From Zea mays (lineage: Eukaryota; Streptophyta; Magnoliopsida; Poales; Poaceae), in NCBI RefSeq assembly GCF_902167145.1, contig NC_050104.1, positions 3,410,001-3,474,000 of the forward strand: DNA of 64,000 bases, written 5' to 3'. Below, in pieces: positions 11,103-24,600 of the stretch (the stretch's first letter is position 1; the number at the start of each line of letters is the position of its first letter). A program made the translations under genes and the position numbers. Under the pieces are notes generated by a model. That model ran no database searches and was not told the DNA's origin. It saw only the letters and a list, made by a program, of their open reading frames with translations.

Positions 11103-13940
11103 ATGGCGGCGCCATGGGGTAAAGAGTCAATCAGTGAGTATACGACGCCGACATCAGTTCATCGATCAAATCCATGCTTGGATATCGTAACAATGGTGCA
11201 GGAAGAACAACAAGGAGCGAACCGGTTTGCCTCGGATGCAAGTGCACATATGCAAACAACTACTGCCGTAGGGGCAATTACTCCACCAGCAGCTTTGAGG
11301 GCGCCGGGGGTTGATGATCAGAACACATTAGAGGCATCGAGGATGACCATAAATCAAGGAGGACAGCAACTTACTACTACGCGTACTATTGGTGAGCATG
11401 AACATGACACACCAGTGATTCTGCAGAGACATGTAAGTACTATATAACTGATTTGGATTTTCAGTATTGTAGATTAAATTGTATACGATGGAATGCAGCT
11501 AGATGGTATGAAATGTTATATTATGCATACGATGTACAATTATGTAGGACACCATACAACATACATGTTATGGATATATGTACATACATATATATTTTAA
11601 TTTTTTGCACAGGAAGTTACAATTGATCCGAGGTTGGTACCTAAAGTTGATATGACATTCAGTGGTGTGGATGAAGCATATAAATTTTATAGTAGGTATG
11701 CATATGAAGTTGGCTTTCCATTGAAAAAGTATAGGGAACGAAAAAATTGTAAATGGTTGAATTGCTCGATGGAAGGAAAGAGTGCAGTAAGGGGAATATC
11801 AAACCCAAAAGGTACGTAATACCAGCTCGAAGCGGACACAATGCAAGGCCGGTATGAAACTTAAAAAAAATTTATGATGATGCAAAAGAGACAGTTATAT
11901 CAGTGCGTATTGATCTGTTGCACTTGGATCATAATCATGAATTTTTTAAGAAGGATACAAAAAAGAATCAATTACAATGCAACAAGACGCATAATCCTGA
12001 ATACATGGATTTCATAAGTTCAATGCAGGAGAGTCGAATCCCGCAACATTGTATTATGGATTATGTTTCAGAAATGCACGGTGGTCCTGAGAGTGTGCCT
12101 GTAACAGCACATGACATGTATAACCTGTAAGTTTATAATAGGTTTAGATTGTAATTCAGAATTGAAATTTGCAAAATGTTGGTTTCGCCTAATGCTAAAT
12201 ATTGACAATAATTTCAGGAAAAAGGCAAAGCAACGAGAGAGAAATGCAAATGATGTGGCAAAGCTACTATCTTTTTTTTGCATCATGCAAAAAGGATAAT
12301 CCACAATTTTTCTCTGACTTCCAATTGGATAAAGAAGGAAAGATTTTGAGCATATTTTGGTCACATGCAAGCCAGCAAGGGGACTACATGGATTTTAGTG
12401 ATGCAGTTACATCTGACACAACACATAAGACTAATCTATATGAAAAACCACTAGGTATGTTTGTTGGTTCGAATCACCACCTCCATTGCACTATATTTGC
12501 TTTCGCATTATTGGGGGATGAAACTGTTGATACATTTGAATGGGTATTCAACGCCTTCAAAACATGCATGGGAACCGAAGGGCCACGAGTGATGCTGATA
12601 GGTACGAATGATAATAATGAAGGAAATGTATATACATAAAATATGTCTTAAATTTGATCTTATTTTCTTTCTAACATGGAATAAGATTCATACAATTTTG
12701 ACATCTATGAATGCAAATCAAGATCCTGCAATGCCAGTAGCACTCGAGAGGGTTTTCCCACACACAATACATCGGTTGTGTCTATGGCATGTGCAAAATA
12801 GGTATATGCCTTTTCTAAACGAGTTGTATGCAAGGTTTGAGGGAAAGGACTTTAAGACAAGGTTCCAATCTATAATACATCATCCTTTGACTGAGTTGGA
12901 GTTTGAGACTGCATGGTCAATGCTAGTTGAAGATTTCCATCTGCACGATAACATTACTCTCAATAAGATGTATGGAATACGTAAGGATTGGGTGCCTGCA
13001 TTTTTCAAGAATCATTATTGTTGTCTAATGTTGTCTACATAGCGTAGCGAAAGCATGAATAGGCTTGTGAAAAGTGCACATGTCGATGCAAACACTCCGC
13101 TTCATCAATTCGCCAAGCAAATGATGAAGCTTCTACACAGTAGAAAGTTGATAGAGTCAAAAGAAGCAGTGGGAATCATGGTGAGGACAAATTGTTATGA
13201 TGTATATTTATACCTCAATATACGTGTCATCTAATTTGAATTATATATGCCACAGGGTCAAAAGGAAACAAACACGCTCTATATGTTTGAGATAAGGTTG
13301 CAAGAGCATACACAAGGGCTGTGATGAATAAATTCTAGGAATCTTTGAAATATGCAACTACATTCAAGATAATGCATGATCAAGAAGGGGGTACAAATGA
13401 TTGGGTAGTGCAACATACAACAAGATCGAATAAAATTGTGTGGGGACAACACCAATTCAAAGTGACAGCTGATGAAGATACAGGAAAGTATACTTGTGAA
13501 TGCAAACATTGGGAACATACAAGTATGGAGTATGAAATAGTAAATATATACATTGAAAACATATAAAAAAATTCTTATGATCGTTATTGTTTTTATAGGG
13601 CTATTCTGTGTACATGTACTACGCGCGTTTATGCATCTTCAGATTGAACAGATACCGAAGGAATACATTTTACAAAGATACACCTACTCTGCAAGGCAAG
13701 ATGTTCCGTTTTCAAGAGACGATAGGAATTTGAAGGGAAAGGATGGAGAAACAAAATCATATAGACAGAAGATGTTGCTAAAAAAGCAATGAAAGTAGTC
13801 CATCATGCTAGTTTATCCAAGGTAGGTAATGATAGAGCCCTAGCAGTAATGGATGAGCTTCTCGAGGTACTTTCACGTTTGGAGACAGATATAGAAGTTG
13901 AGGAGACATGTGGAACTAGTGGGGGAGATGGTATACATGT
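11103..13940 (+). pseudogene. FAR1/MURA-type transposase, 5' portion
   Basis: Transposase of the host MULE. Exon 1 runs 11103-11432 (donor GTAAGT). Exon 2 starts at 11613 and carries the FAR1 DNA-binding domain (VDEAYKFYSRYA, then SKRTQCKAGM and HLDHNHEFF) and ends near 12126. Exon 3 starts at 12218 and carries the MULE transposase core. The next exon contains ERVFPHTIHRLCLWHV and RSESMN. The SWIM zinc finger (CEC...CVH) is split by an intron near 13525-13588. Breaks: a frame change near 11810 and another at an 8-A run (11863-11870), an 8-T run at 12272-12279 with one base too many, and in-frame TAG at 13040 and 13336. Both TAGs sit where relatives have Gln. The gene continues after the chromovirus at 25693. 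It is a pseudogene as read. Confidence 0.85.
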
Positions 13941-13977
13941 ATGTGATGTTTTAATGTATATTTTTTAACATATTATT

Positions 13978-16900
13978 TGTAACACCTCTGGTGTTACTGT
14001 CACTAAAACTTGAGCATAACATCATAAGCATTGGCATTTCATATGTTTGACACACCTAGAGTGCATTCACTAGGCAAAATTTCAAACAAGTTGTATTGAT
14101 ATGACCTTTTGCAAATAGAACCCTAGAGTGGGGAACTTAACCCTAGATTGGGTGTAATAGAACCAACAAGGCTTAAACAAGTAGAAACTTCAAAATCCAA
14201 TTGAAAAAGTCATAAAGTGTCTCCATGGATGAACTCAAGTGGGATCCAAACCCTAAGAGTGCAAGAAACCCTAATTGGAACCTTGGAAAACCCTAAACCT
14301 AAACCCTAGGGGGCTAAGTGCAAAATTAGTGCACTTTTGGGCTAAAGTGCAAAAACTATGAAGTTAAGATGTCTTAAGTCATATGGTTCACAATTATGAA
14401 GATTTGCAACCTAAACCCTGAGTTTTGGACTTATTTGCAAAAGAGCCACATTTGAACTCTTTTGACTAAGTCTGAATTTCAGTGTAATGGGTTCATCTTT
14501 GGGGCCTTGTAACTTCCAAACAAAAGGGATTCTGCCCTAGGTCACCACATCAATATTGTAGACCTATGGAAGGAGAATAACTTTGCTATAGAAATCATGC
14601 CTTGCTACCGTGAAGAATTCTGAGACAAATGAGCCTGAAGTTGGACTGTCACATTGCTTGAAATCTGAAATTCAGATTAACAGTGGAATGGCATGGAGTT
14701 AGGGCTCGAATTCAAGCATGATCCAGCAAGAATTTGGCTAGGGGTGCTATAACAAAGATGAAGATGGTTTAATGGTTTACAACTTTGATGCAGGGCCTTG
14801 GATGTGTTGCCATAGAAAATTTAGAGATAATCTACCCTAAACATCATCTGTCAGGCACTCTTAAGATGACTCTCATGGTACAGTAGCCGATCGGATCAGG
14901 TTCAGTGAACCTCACCGCCGATGACCGTCGCACTGTGATTCACGTCGATTGTCGGGATTCGTGCGCTATGGATTGTGGATAACTGTGGGCAGGTAAAGAT
15001 CTTGGCGCCTGGATCAGCTTGAGTTCGGTCGCGACTAAGCCCGCCGTACCCCCTTGCTCATCGGTGGATCGGGATGAGTCCTCGCCGTCGTTGATCGATC
15101 ACTGCCGTGCGCCGCGTGTCCAGACACTTTACCACGTCACGATTAGTTACGTTAGGGGATCCGGTGATCGCCGGAGGAAGCGCCACGGTGAAAGCCACCC
15201 ATCCCGAGCACCAGTATCCATGTTTCCCTCCGGCCGCCAGCACAACCTCGTGAAATTGGACACCACCGACAATGGGAACTATAAATTGACACCTTCGCCT
15301 GCTCCGCTAGGTAACTGCGCAGCCGGTGAAGCAATCCGCACCTTGAATCCTCCCCTAGAATTCACCAATTTCGGATTTCCCCAAGCTGCTCAAGAACTCC
15401 GCATGTCTTGACTTCGCCGCGGTCCGCTCAATTCTTGTCCGATTTTGCCATTTATGTTCTTGTTTCAGCACCCATGCTTACCCTGGATACTCACCAACCC
15501 ACCCAATTGAACTAGAAACCCACTGATCATTGGGAACGCGGTTGTCTGTCCGCGACACCCACGGTCACTGTGGCCAGAACAAACCTAGTAGTCATTGATG
15601 AAATTAAGTGGGGGGAAACATTCATTATACCTTGAATTTGGTCTCGGTCGAAGGATGGCGCTAGTCACTGCGTGAGTCGGCCGGTATACAGGCTCGTTGG
15701 AGCTCTGCGCACCGCCGCTCGACGATGGGGACTTCGAGTTGTAAAGGGAAGGAAGTGCACGGGTTTATTGATAAATGTCAGCGACTATTTCAAATAGTAC
15801 TTTGGACTCCTTCGAATTATTCAAAAAGACAGGGACCACCGTGCAAAGTCTGCCGCGCGGGCGTGCGCGCGGGCAGTTTCTTTCGGTTGTGGGCTAGCTT
15901 GGGCTGGTTTCAGCACAGGACTATTCATTCTTTTTCTTTTTCTCCCAGAGCTAAAACAATTCTAGAAAATTGTAGAAAAATCCCAAAAATGTAGGACCAA
16001 TTTTGCTAGATTCCTAATTTTACATAGAATTTAATAAAAATAGTTTTAGGATTTTTAATCCAAACAAGAAATTACAGAGTATTTAAAACAGCCTATGACC
16101 TTGTTTCTGGATTTTTAGAAAATAGATAATGATTCCAAAAATCCCCAAACTTTTTGGATGACCCTTATATATAATTTAGAAGCCTTGGGTAGAGTTTGGT
16201 ATGATTTGGACCTTGTCTGATACTTAGAACCCAAAACCCTACCCCCTGCCCTTTGAAATACAATATTGACTCCGAAAACCCTAGGTTCTCAGAGAACCAT
16301 GAAGGAAAATTGTACTCAAGACTTTAGATAACCAATTTCTATTGTTTTTGCATCTTCATGAGCACTACATGAGCATTCATTATTATACTTGGCTACATAT
16401 AGCAAACGAAGAAGAAGTTGAAGTTGAAGAAGAAAGGACACCACCACCACCTGAGGAACATCAGGCAAGCAGCTGTTTCTATTTTGACATTTGCGGGTCC
16501 GTGCCTGATTCACCAATAAAACAAGGCAAGCCCCGGTGCATTTTCCACCTCCTTGATTCTTTTAAAATCTTTCTCACTTGCTTGATGCATTAGGTAATAG
16601 GAGTTGAGTGCTAAAACAATTCCTGCATTTCTTCCTTGAATTTGATTACCTTCCTTGAATCCCTGTTTTACAAAAGGTTTTTCTGATGCTTAGTCTTGCT
16701 CTAGCAAAACAAAATGTTTTGTTTTTACAAAAAGATGATGTTGCAAAGTGGGAGGGATGTTTTTGAAAATAAAACTTGATGGTGGATCCATCATGGCCAT
16801 GATGGGTTCAACATCAGAAAAGATGTACCTCTGCCAGGTACCAAACTTTGGGTTTGAAATAATTAAGCTGAGACCGGGCGGGTGACTTGCACGAGAAGAG

Positions 16901-17998
16901 AGTCTCGGTGTAGTGTCTCCGTCTGAGTCGATTAAGGACCGTCTCGATGTAGGCTTGCTGACCGAGGACCCTTTAACTGGTCACATGCCTCGTCATGGGT
17001 AAGCTTTGCCTCGGACAGACTAATACCAGAATAAGATAACACACAATGGGAGTGGAGAGATGGCGAGAGTAGCGTGTACCCTCCGTGACAAGAGGTTGGA
17101 CGGTGGTGTATCTGTACTCTCGGTTGGCGTGAACCTGATCTGGTCTTAAGAACCCCGGTGGCAAGTTGACATATGCAAGGGTTAAGTGCTACATATGTCG
17201 TGTGATTGGAGATCCTCAGCTGAGTATAATCGATTCGGATCGCCGTACCTTCGCGGTTATGAAGACTTGGTCACTACCCTATACGTAGAAATCCAGTAAA
17301 GATGAAGGGTTGTTAAGAAATTGGCTAGTGCAGGTCAAGTGTTTGAACTAGGGTAGAAAGAACTCTAGTTGCAGGTAATCTTACTTAACCTGACAAATTA
17401 AAATTGGATTTTTAAGGATCCACTTTAGTAAGCATTTCTACAAACAGAGTCATTGATTATTAATAAGCCTTGCCTTGACTCCCTTAAAGCCAGCATATCC
17501 TTGAGAGTCTTTTACTTTGTCGGGTAAGTCTTGCGAAAGTACACTTCGTACTCAGGGCTTTGTCCCATGTTGTTTTAGGTGAAGAAGCAACAAACTTCTG
17601 TTGCTTCTGTTCAAAGGTGGTACCCAAAGATAAACACCAAGACTAGAGCTCCGGGAGGGAAGGCCCTCCGTTAAAAACTTTTTACTACTTATTCGGGAGG
17701 AGTTTTTGCCTCCCATGGTTTGTAATAATAATACTCTGCACTCGTATATTATGTTCTGGTCTGTAAATATTTAACTCTGTCCTACTTTTTAAATAAAACT
17801 AAGTTATTGTAACTGCTTTCGCACTTCCGCATCTCCGATGATTTGTAATGTCTGCGTGACGGGTAAAACGCTCTTGGGAAAATATGGAACTCAGATACCG
17901 AGCTTGTCAAGTGATCAGGTGCACCTGTAGGGTTGTCTAAGGTCCAATGGACAAGGACAACTGCAGGTGAGCCTAATGACTTGGGAGGTTCCATCACA
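13978..17998 (+). repeat. 5' LTR of the chromovirus
   Basis: The LTR runs from 'tgtaacacctctgg' to 'gttccatcaca'. A TATA-like 'gggaactataaattg' lies near 15280. A short frame at 16342-16593 reads an acidic run, a proline run and then QGKPR; the 3' LTR keeps the same frame with two extra prolines. The 'gtactcagggctttg' motif near 17549 recurs in other LTRs of the window. No other gene was found in the 4 kb. Confidence 0.93.
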
Positions 17999-18000
17999 GC

Positions 18001-18012
18001 TGGTATCGGAGC
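18001..18012 (+). other. Primer binding site
   Basis: 'tggtatcggagc' lies two bases after the 5' LTR. It is complementary to the 3' end of initiator tRNA-Met except for one base (TGGTATCAGAGC is usual). This is where minus-strand cDNA synthesis would start. Confidence 0.85.
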
Positions 18013-18188
18013 GAAGCCCATCTCTGCAGATATTATAAGGCATCTTCAAAAAGAATTTTCCAGACTTATCTAGAAAATTTCTTCCCTTCTTACCTAAGTA
18101 TCTCTGAAGAGTTTATTTTAAAGACCAGATAGTAAGAGTGCAATGTATAGAAGGTGTGAATCAACTAAGGTTGATTCTGTAATTATAC

Positions 18189-18820
18189 ATGCATCATGCT
18201 AAAAACTATACTAATAAGGTTTTTCCCCTCATGGAGATATGCCGCCGCGCACGAGAAAGACTGCGCGCAAGTCAACCGGGCCGTTTGGCGTGCCCCGTCA
18301 TCAACTTGCCCCACAACATGAAGGTAGCAGCAGTGGTAGTAACGATCCGATCGGGGATCTTGAAGCACAAGTTGATCAGCTTTGAGCAGAACTCCGACAT
18401 AGGAACGATCTTTGGGTTGCGGATGGCGAAAGAATCAATGAATTGAGGACAGAAATCTGCCACCTGCAAGACCAGCTAGCGGATCGAGATCTAGCGCTCG
18501 ACTGGGCTGTGAGCTCTCGTTCACTAGCTTGGGCAAAGGAAGCTAGAGCTCAAGCCTATGTGGAAGAGCTTAGCTCAGCTGTTGATAACTTGCAGGTATA
18601 TTGTAATACATTACATGAAAAAGTTCATGTGTTGTATTCACAATTACACCCGAACGTCCCTGCGGATCCTGTCGGGATGGGAACCGGACCATCTGGAACA
18701 GCAGAAGAAGCCTTTGGAGGAGAACTAGACCTTTTCAGGCCCCCTCCTTCAATGAATTTGGTCGACCAGTGGTCTCCTACGCCTGACAGCGAGGCTACCA
18801 AAAGCAATCCTCAACACTAA
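18189..18820 (+). pseudogene. gag remnant
   Basis: Two overlapping frames hold weak gag-like sequence, including an alpha-helical stretch (residues from 18443) with many Ala, Glu and Leu and then a proline-rich tail. The conserved capsid region and CCHC knuckle are not present. Pol starts 17 bases after the stop at 18820. The internal region is far shorter than in complete chromoviruses, so gag and protease were probably lost by deletion. Confidence 0.5.
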
Positions 18821-18836
18821 TCTGAGAACAATCAGG

Positions 18837-21471
18837 TTGAGTTATGGCCAAGAAGAAATTCTTTTGACTATCCCCGTAGCCATTCCAGCTAGACCAACTG
18901 GCAGAGTCTATGAAGCTATCATACCGGAGATCCAAGATATTCCGGTAGTATGTGAGTTCCCAGATGTCTTCCCAGAAAATTTGTCGGGATTGCCTCCTGA
19001 AAGAGATGTAGAATTTGTGATTGAGTTGAAGCCCGGTACGGCTCCTATTTCTAGAAGGTCGTACCGAATGCCTCCAAATGAGCTGGCAAAACTCAAGACC
19101 CAATTGCAAGATCTACTAGAGAAGGGATTCATCCGGCCAAGCTCGTCACCATGGGGTTGTCTAGCCATCTTCGTCAAGAAGAAGGACCAAACACTTCGAA
19201 TGTGTGTGGATTATAGACCCCTTAATGAGGTTACTATAAAAAATAAGTACCCTCTTCCACGGATTGACATTCTATTTGATCAACTGATTGGAGCAAGGGT
19301 ATTCTCCAAGATTGACCTCAGGTCGGGCTATCATCAGATCTATATCAGGCCCGAGGATATACCAAATACCGCATTCACCACGCGGTATGGACTATTTGAA
19401 TATTTGGTTATGTCTTTCGGACTGATGAATGCTCCTGCCCACTTCAGATATCTGATGAACTCGGTATTTATGCCCAAGTTGGACAAGTTTGTGGTGGTAT
19501 TCATTGACGATATCTTAATATACTCCAAGAATGAAGAGGAGCATGCTCAGCAGTTGCGGATCGTATTGACGCGCTTAAGGGAACATCAGTTATATGCTAA
19601 GTTCAGTAAGTGCGCGTTCTGGCTGGAAGAGATTCAATTTCTGGGACATGTATTATCCGCTAAGGGGATTGCGGTGGATCCCAGCAAAGTCAAGGATATT
19701 TTGGAGTGGAAACCCCCAACCACCGTACATCAAGTCCGAAGTTTCCTTGGACTGGCTAACTATTACCGCCGATTCATTCCGGATTTTTCTAAGCTTGTGA
19801 AACCAATCACAAGTTTATTGAAGAGTGATATTAAATTCAATTGGTCTTCAAAATGTAATGAAGCTTTTGAGTAGCTAAAAGTATTATTAACCACTGCTCC
19901 GGTATTGGCTCAACCGGATATCGAAAAGCCATTTGATGTGTATTGTGACGCATCAGGCAGTGGTCTCGACTGTGTTTTAATGCAAGAAGGCCGAGTAATA
20001 GCTTATGCTTCACGGCAGTTGCACCGGCATGAGGAACATTATCCAACTCATGACCTGGAGTTAGCTGCGGTGGTTCATGCCCTCAAAATATGGCTTCACT
20101 ATCTGATGGGGAATGTCTGTCACATTTATACATACCACAAGAGTTTAAAGTATATCTTTACCCAGTCAGAGCTCAATATGAGACAAAGGAGATGGCAAGA
20201 GCTGATAAAGGATTATGAATTAGAAATTCACTATCATCCAGGCAAAGCTAATGTAGTGGCAGATGCGTTAAGTCGTAAGGCTTTCTGCCATTGTCTTACC
20301 ATGAAGACTTCTGACAAGACGTTATGCCAAGAAATGGAGAAGTTGAACCTGGGAATGATTCAACATGGAACTTCAAATCATTTGAAGCTTGAGTCAGTCA
20401 TCCTGCAAGAAATAATTGACGCACAAAGAAGTGATGAGGGAATAAAGCACATTCATGAGAGGATAGAAGCTAGAAAAGCCGACTGCTTCCAAAAAGATTG
20501 CCCACTTCCTTCCAGTCAGAGTAAAGTATACAGTGGCCACATATGCTGAATTATACATTGATCGTATTCTCAGTTTGCATGGTGTTCCGAAGACTATAGT
20601 GTCGGATCGTGGACCGCAATTCGTGTCCAAATTTTGGGAAGAACTTCACAAGGCTTTGGATACTAAGTTGCTCCATAGTTCGACCTATCGTCCTCAAACC
20701 AGTGGGCGGACTGAGAGGTTAAATCAAATACTTGAAGATATGTTACGGGCTTGTGCTTTGGAATTCCCATAGAAATGGGATGATTGTTTACCATTAGCGG
20801 AGTTCTCATATAATAATAGCTATCAAGAAAGCATTAAGATGGCACCCTTCGAAGCTTTATATGGACGACGATGTCGTACTCCGTTAAACTGGTCTGAACC
20901 AGGTGAAAGAAATTTCTTCAGACCTGATATGGTAAAGGAGACAGAAGAGAAGGTTCAGCGAATAATTCATAATTTGAAGAAAGCTCAAGCTCGTCAGAAG
21001 AGTTATGCAGACACCCACCAGATACCCTTGTACTTTCCAGTTGGAGACTATGTCTACCTGAAAGTTTCACCAATGAAGGGTATATCATGTTTCGGGGTAA
21101 AAGGGAAGCTTGCACCCCGGTATATTGGACCTTTTCCTATCCTTGAAAGATACAGACCAGTGGCATACCGAGTTCAGTTACCCGAAACCTTGTCTACAGT
21201 ACATAATGTGTTCCACGTGTCTTAATTGAAGAAGTGTCTTTGGGTTCCCGATCGAACCATTGAAGTAACGGATGTTGCCCTAGAACCAGACTTGACGTAT
21301 TCAGAGCACCCTATTCGACTCTTGGATCAAAAGGACAGAATTACCCGAAGAAAAACTCTCAGGTTTTACAAGATACTGTGGAACCATCATTCAGAAGATG
21401 AGGCTACATGGGAAACTCAGGACTTATTAGAAAGGAACTTCCCAGGCTTTTTAGCATCATGTAATTTGTAA
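18837..21471 (+). pseudogene. Chromovirus pol (RT, RNase H, partial integrase, chromodomain)
   Basis: Reverse transcriptase is clear in 18900-19870: [30 protein letters not shown] and the thumb [12 protein letters not shown]. RNase H follows ([10 protein letters not shown], then VADALSRK near 20260). Integrase begins only near 20507 (frame change), so the zinc finger and first catalytic Asp are missing; SLHGVPKTIVSDRGPQF and the YNNSYQ region remain. A chromodomain-like end (WNHHSEDEATWE) closes at 21471. In-frame stops occur at 19872 (TAG), 20770 (TAG) and 21223 (TAA). The protease is absent. The element cannot move by itself. Confidence 0.93.
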
Positions 21472-21612
21472 AGTGTATACAATTATTGTAATAAAGGAGT
21501 GAGCCCCAAACCACCCCTGCCTTGTACCAAGAATAAGGAAATAAAGACATGTCGTGTTTCCTTTTCCATTCCTTGCCCTAGGACTTTTAATCTCAGGACG
21601 AGATTCTTTTAT

Positions 21613-21623
21613 GGGGGAAAGGA
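21613..21623 (+). other. Polypurine tract
   Basis: 'gggggaaagga' directly abuts the 3' LTR start at 21624. It is the expected primer for plus-strand cDNA synthesis. Confidence 0.8.
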
Positions 21624-24600
21624 TGTAACACCTCTGGTGTTACTGTCACTAAAACTTGAGGATAACATCATAAGCATTGACATTTCATATGTTTGACACA
21701 CCTAGAGTGCATTCACTAGGAAAAATTTCAAACAAGTTGTATTGATATGACCTTTTGCAAATAGAACCCTATAGTGGGGAACTTAACCCTAGATTGGGTG
21801 TAATAGAACCAACAAGGCTTAAACAAGTAAAAACTTCAAAATCCAATTGAAAAAGTCATAAAGTGTCTCCATGGATGAACTCAAGTGGGATCGAAACCCT
21901 AAGACTGCAAGAAACCCTAATTGGAACCTTGGAAAACCCGAAACCTAAAGCCTAGGGGGCTAAGTGCAAAATTAGTGCACTTTTGGGCTAAAGTGCAAAA
22001 ACTATGAAGTTAAGACGTCTTAAGTCATATGGTTCACAATTATGAAGATTTTCAACCTAAACCCTGAGTTTTGGACTTATTTGCAAAAGAGCCACATTTG
22101 AACTCTTTTGACTAAGTCTGAATTTTAGTGTAATGGGTTCATCTTTGGGGCCTTGTAACTTCCAAACAAAAGGGATTCTGCCCTAGGTCACCACATCAAT
22201 ATTGTAGACCTATGGAAGGAGAATAACTTTGCTATAGAAATCATGCCTTGCTACCATGAAGAATTCTGAGATAAATGAGCCTGAAGTTGGACTGTCAGAC
22301 TGCTTGAAATCTTAAATTTAGATTAACAATGGAATGGCATGGAGTTAGGGCTCGAATTTAAGCATGATCCAGTAAGAATTTGGCTAGGGATGCTATAACA
22401 AAGATGAAGATGGTTTAATGATTTACAACTTTGATGCAGGGCCTTGGATGTGTTGCCATAGAAAATTTAGAGATAATCTACCCTAAACATCATCTGTCAG
22501 GCACTCTGAAGATGACTCTCATGGTACAGTAGCCGATCGGATTAGGTTCAGTGAACCTCACCGCCGATGACCGTCGCGCTGTGATTCACGTCGATCGCCG
22601 GGATTCGTGCGTTGTGGATTGTGGATAACTGTGGGCAGGTAAAGATCTTGGCGCCTGGATCAGCTTGAGTTCGGTCGCGGCTAAGCCCGCCGTACCCCCT
22701 TGCTCATCGGTGGATCGAGATGAGACCTCGCCGCCGTTGATCGATCACTACCGTGCGCTGCGTGTCCAGACACTTTACCACGTCACGATTAGTTACGTTA
22801 GGGGATCCGGTGATCGCCGGAGGAAGCGCCACGGTGAAAGCCACCCATCCCGAGCACCAGGATCCCTGTTTCCCTCCGGTCGCCAGCACAACCTCATGAA
22901 ATTGGACACCACCGACGATGGGAACTATAAATTGACACCTCCGTCCGCTCCGCTAGGTAACTACGCAGCCGGTGAAGCAATCCGCACCTTGAATCCTCCC
23001 CAAGAATTCACCAATTTTGGATTTCCCCAAGCTGCTCAAGAACACCGCGTGTCTTGACTTCGCCGCGGTCCGCTCAATTCTTGTCTGATTTTGCCATTTA
23101 TGTTCTTGTTTTAGCACCCATGCTTACCCTGGATACTCACCAACCCGCCCAATTGAACTAGAAACCCACTGATCATTGGGAACGCGGTTGTCTGTCCGCG
23201 ACACCCACGGTCACTGTGGCCAGAACAAACCTGGTAGTCATTGATGAAATTAAGTGGGGGGAAACATTCATTATACCTTGAATTCGGTCTCAGTCGAAGG
23301 ATGGCGCCAGTCACTACGTGAGTCGGCCGGTATACGGGCTCGTCGGAGCTCTGCGCACCGCCGCTCGACGATGGGGACTTCGAGTTGTAAAGGGAAGGAA
23401 GTGCAGGGGTTTATTGATAAATGTCAGCGACTATTTCAAATAGTACTTTGGACTCGTTCAGATTATTCAAAAAGACAGGGACCACCATGCAAAGTGTGCC
23501 GCGCGGGCGTGCGCGCGGGCAGTTTCTTTTGGTCGTGGGCTAGTTTCGGCCCAGGACTATTCATTCATTTTCTTTTTCTTTTTCTACCAGAGCTAAAACA
23601 ATTCTAGAAAATTGTAGAAAAATCCCAAAAATGTAGGACCAATTTTGCTAGATTCCTAATTTTCCATAGAATTTAATAAAAATAGATTTAGGATTTTTAA
23701 TCCAAACAGGAAATTACATAGTATTTAAAACAGCCTAAGACCTTGTTTCTGGAATTTTAGAACATAGATAATGATTCCAAAAATCCCCAAACTTTTTGGA
23801 TGACCTTATATATTATTTAGAAGCCTTGGGTAGAGTTTGGTATGATTTGGACCTTGTCTAATACTTAGAACCCTAAACCCTACCCCTGCCATTTGAAATA
23901 CAATATTGACTCCGGAAACCCTAGGTTCTCGGAGAACCGTGAAGGAAAATTGTACTCAAGACTTTAGATAACCAATTTCTATTGTTTTTGCATCTTCATG
24001 AGCACTACATGAGCATTCATTATTGTACTTGGCTACATATAGCAAACGAAGAAGAAGTTGAAGTTGAAGAAGAAAGGACACCACCACCACCACCACCTGA
24101 GGAACATCAGGCAGGCAGCTGTTTCTATTTTGACATCTGCGGGTCCGAGCCTGATTCACCAATAAAACAAGGCAAGCCTCGGTGCATTTGCCACCTCCTT
24201 GATTCTTTTAAAATCTTTCTCACTTGCTTGATGCATTAGGTAATAGGAGTTAAGTGCTAAAACAATTCCTGCATTTCCTTCCTTGAATTTGATTACCTTC
24301 CTTGAATCCCTGTTTTACAAAAGGTTTTTCCGATGTTTAGTCTTGCTCTAGCAAAACAAAATGTTTTGTTTTTACAAAAAGATGATGTTGCAAAGTGGGA
24401 GGGATGCTTTCGAAAATAAAACTTGATGGTGGATCCATCATGGCCATGATGGGTTCAACATCAGAAAAGATGTACCTCTGCCAGGTACCAAACTTTGGGT
24501 TTGAAATAATTAAGCTGAGACCGGGCGGGTGACTTGCACGAGAAGAGAGTCTCGGTGTAGTGTCTCCGTCTGAGTCGATTAAGGACCGTCTCGATGTAGG

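Noticed and set aside
18001..18012. tRNA genes at the primer binding sites
   Set aside because: Only the 12-14 bases complementary to the tRNA 3' end are present.
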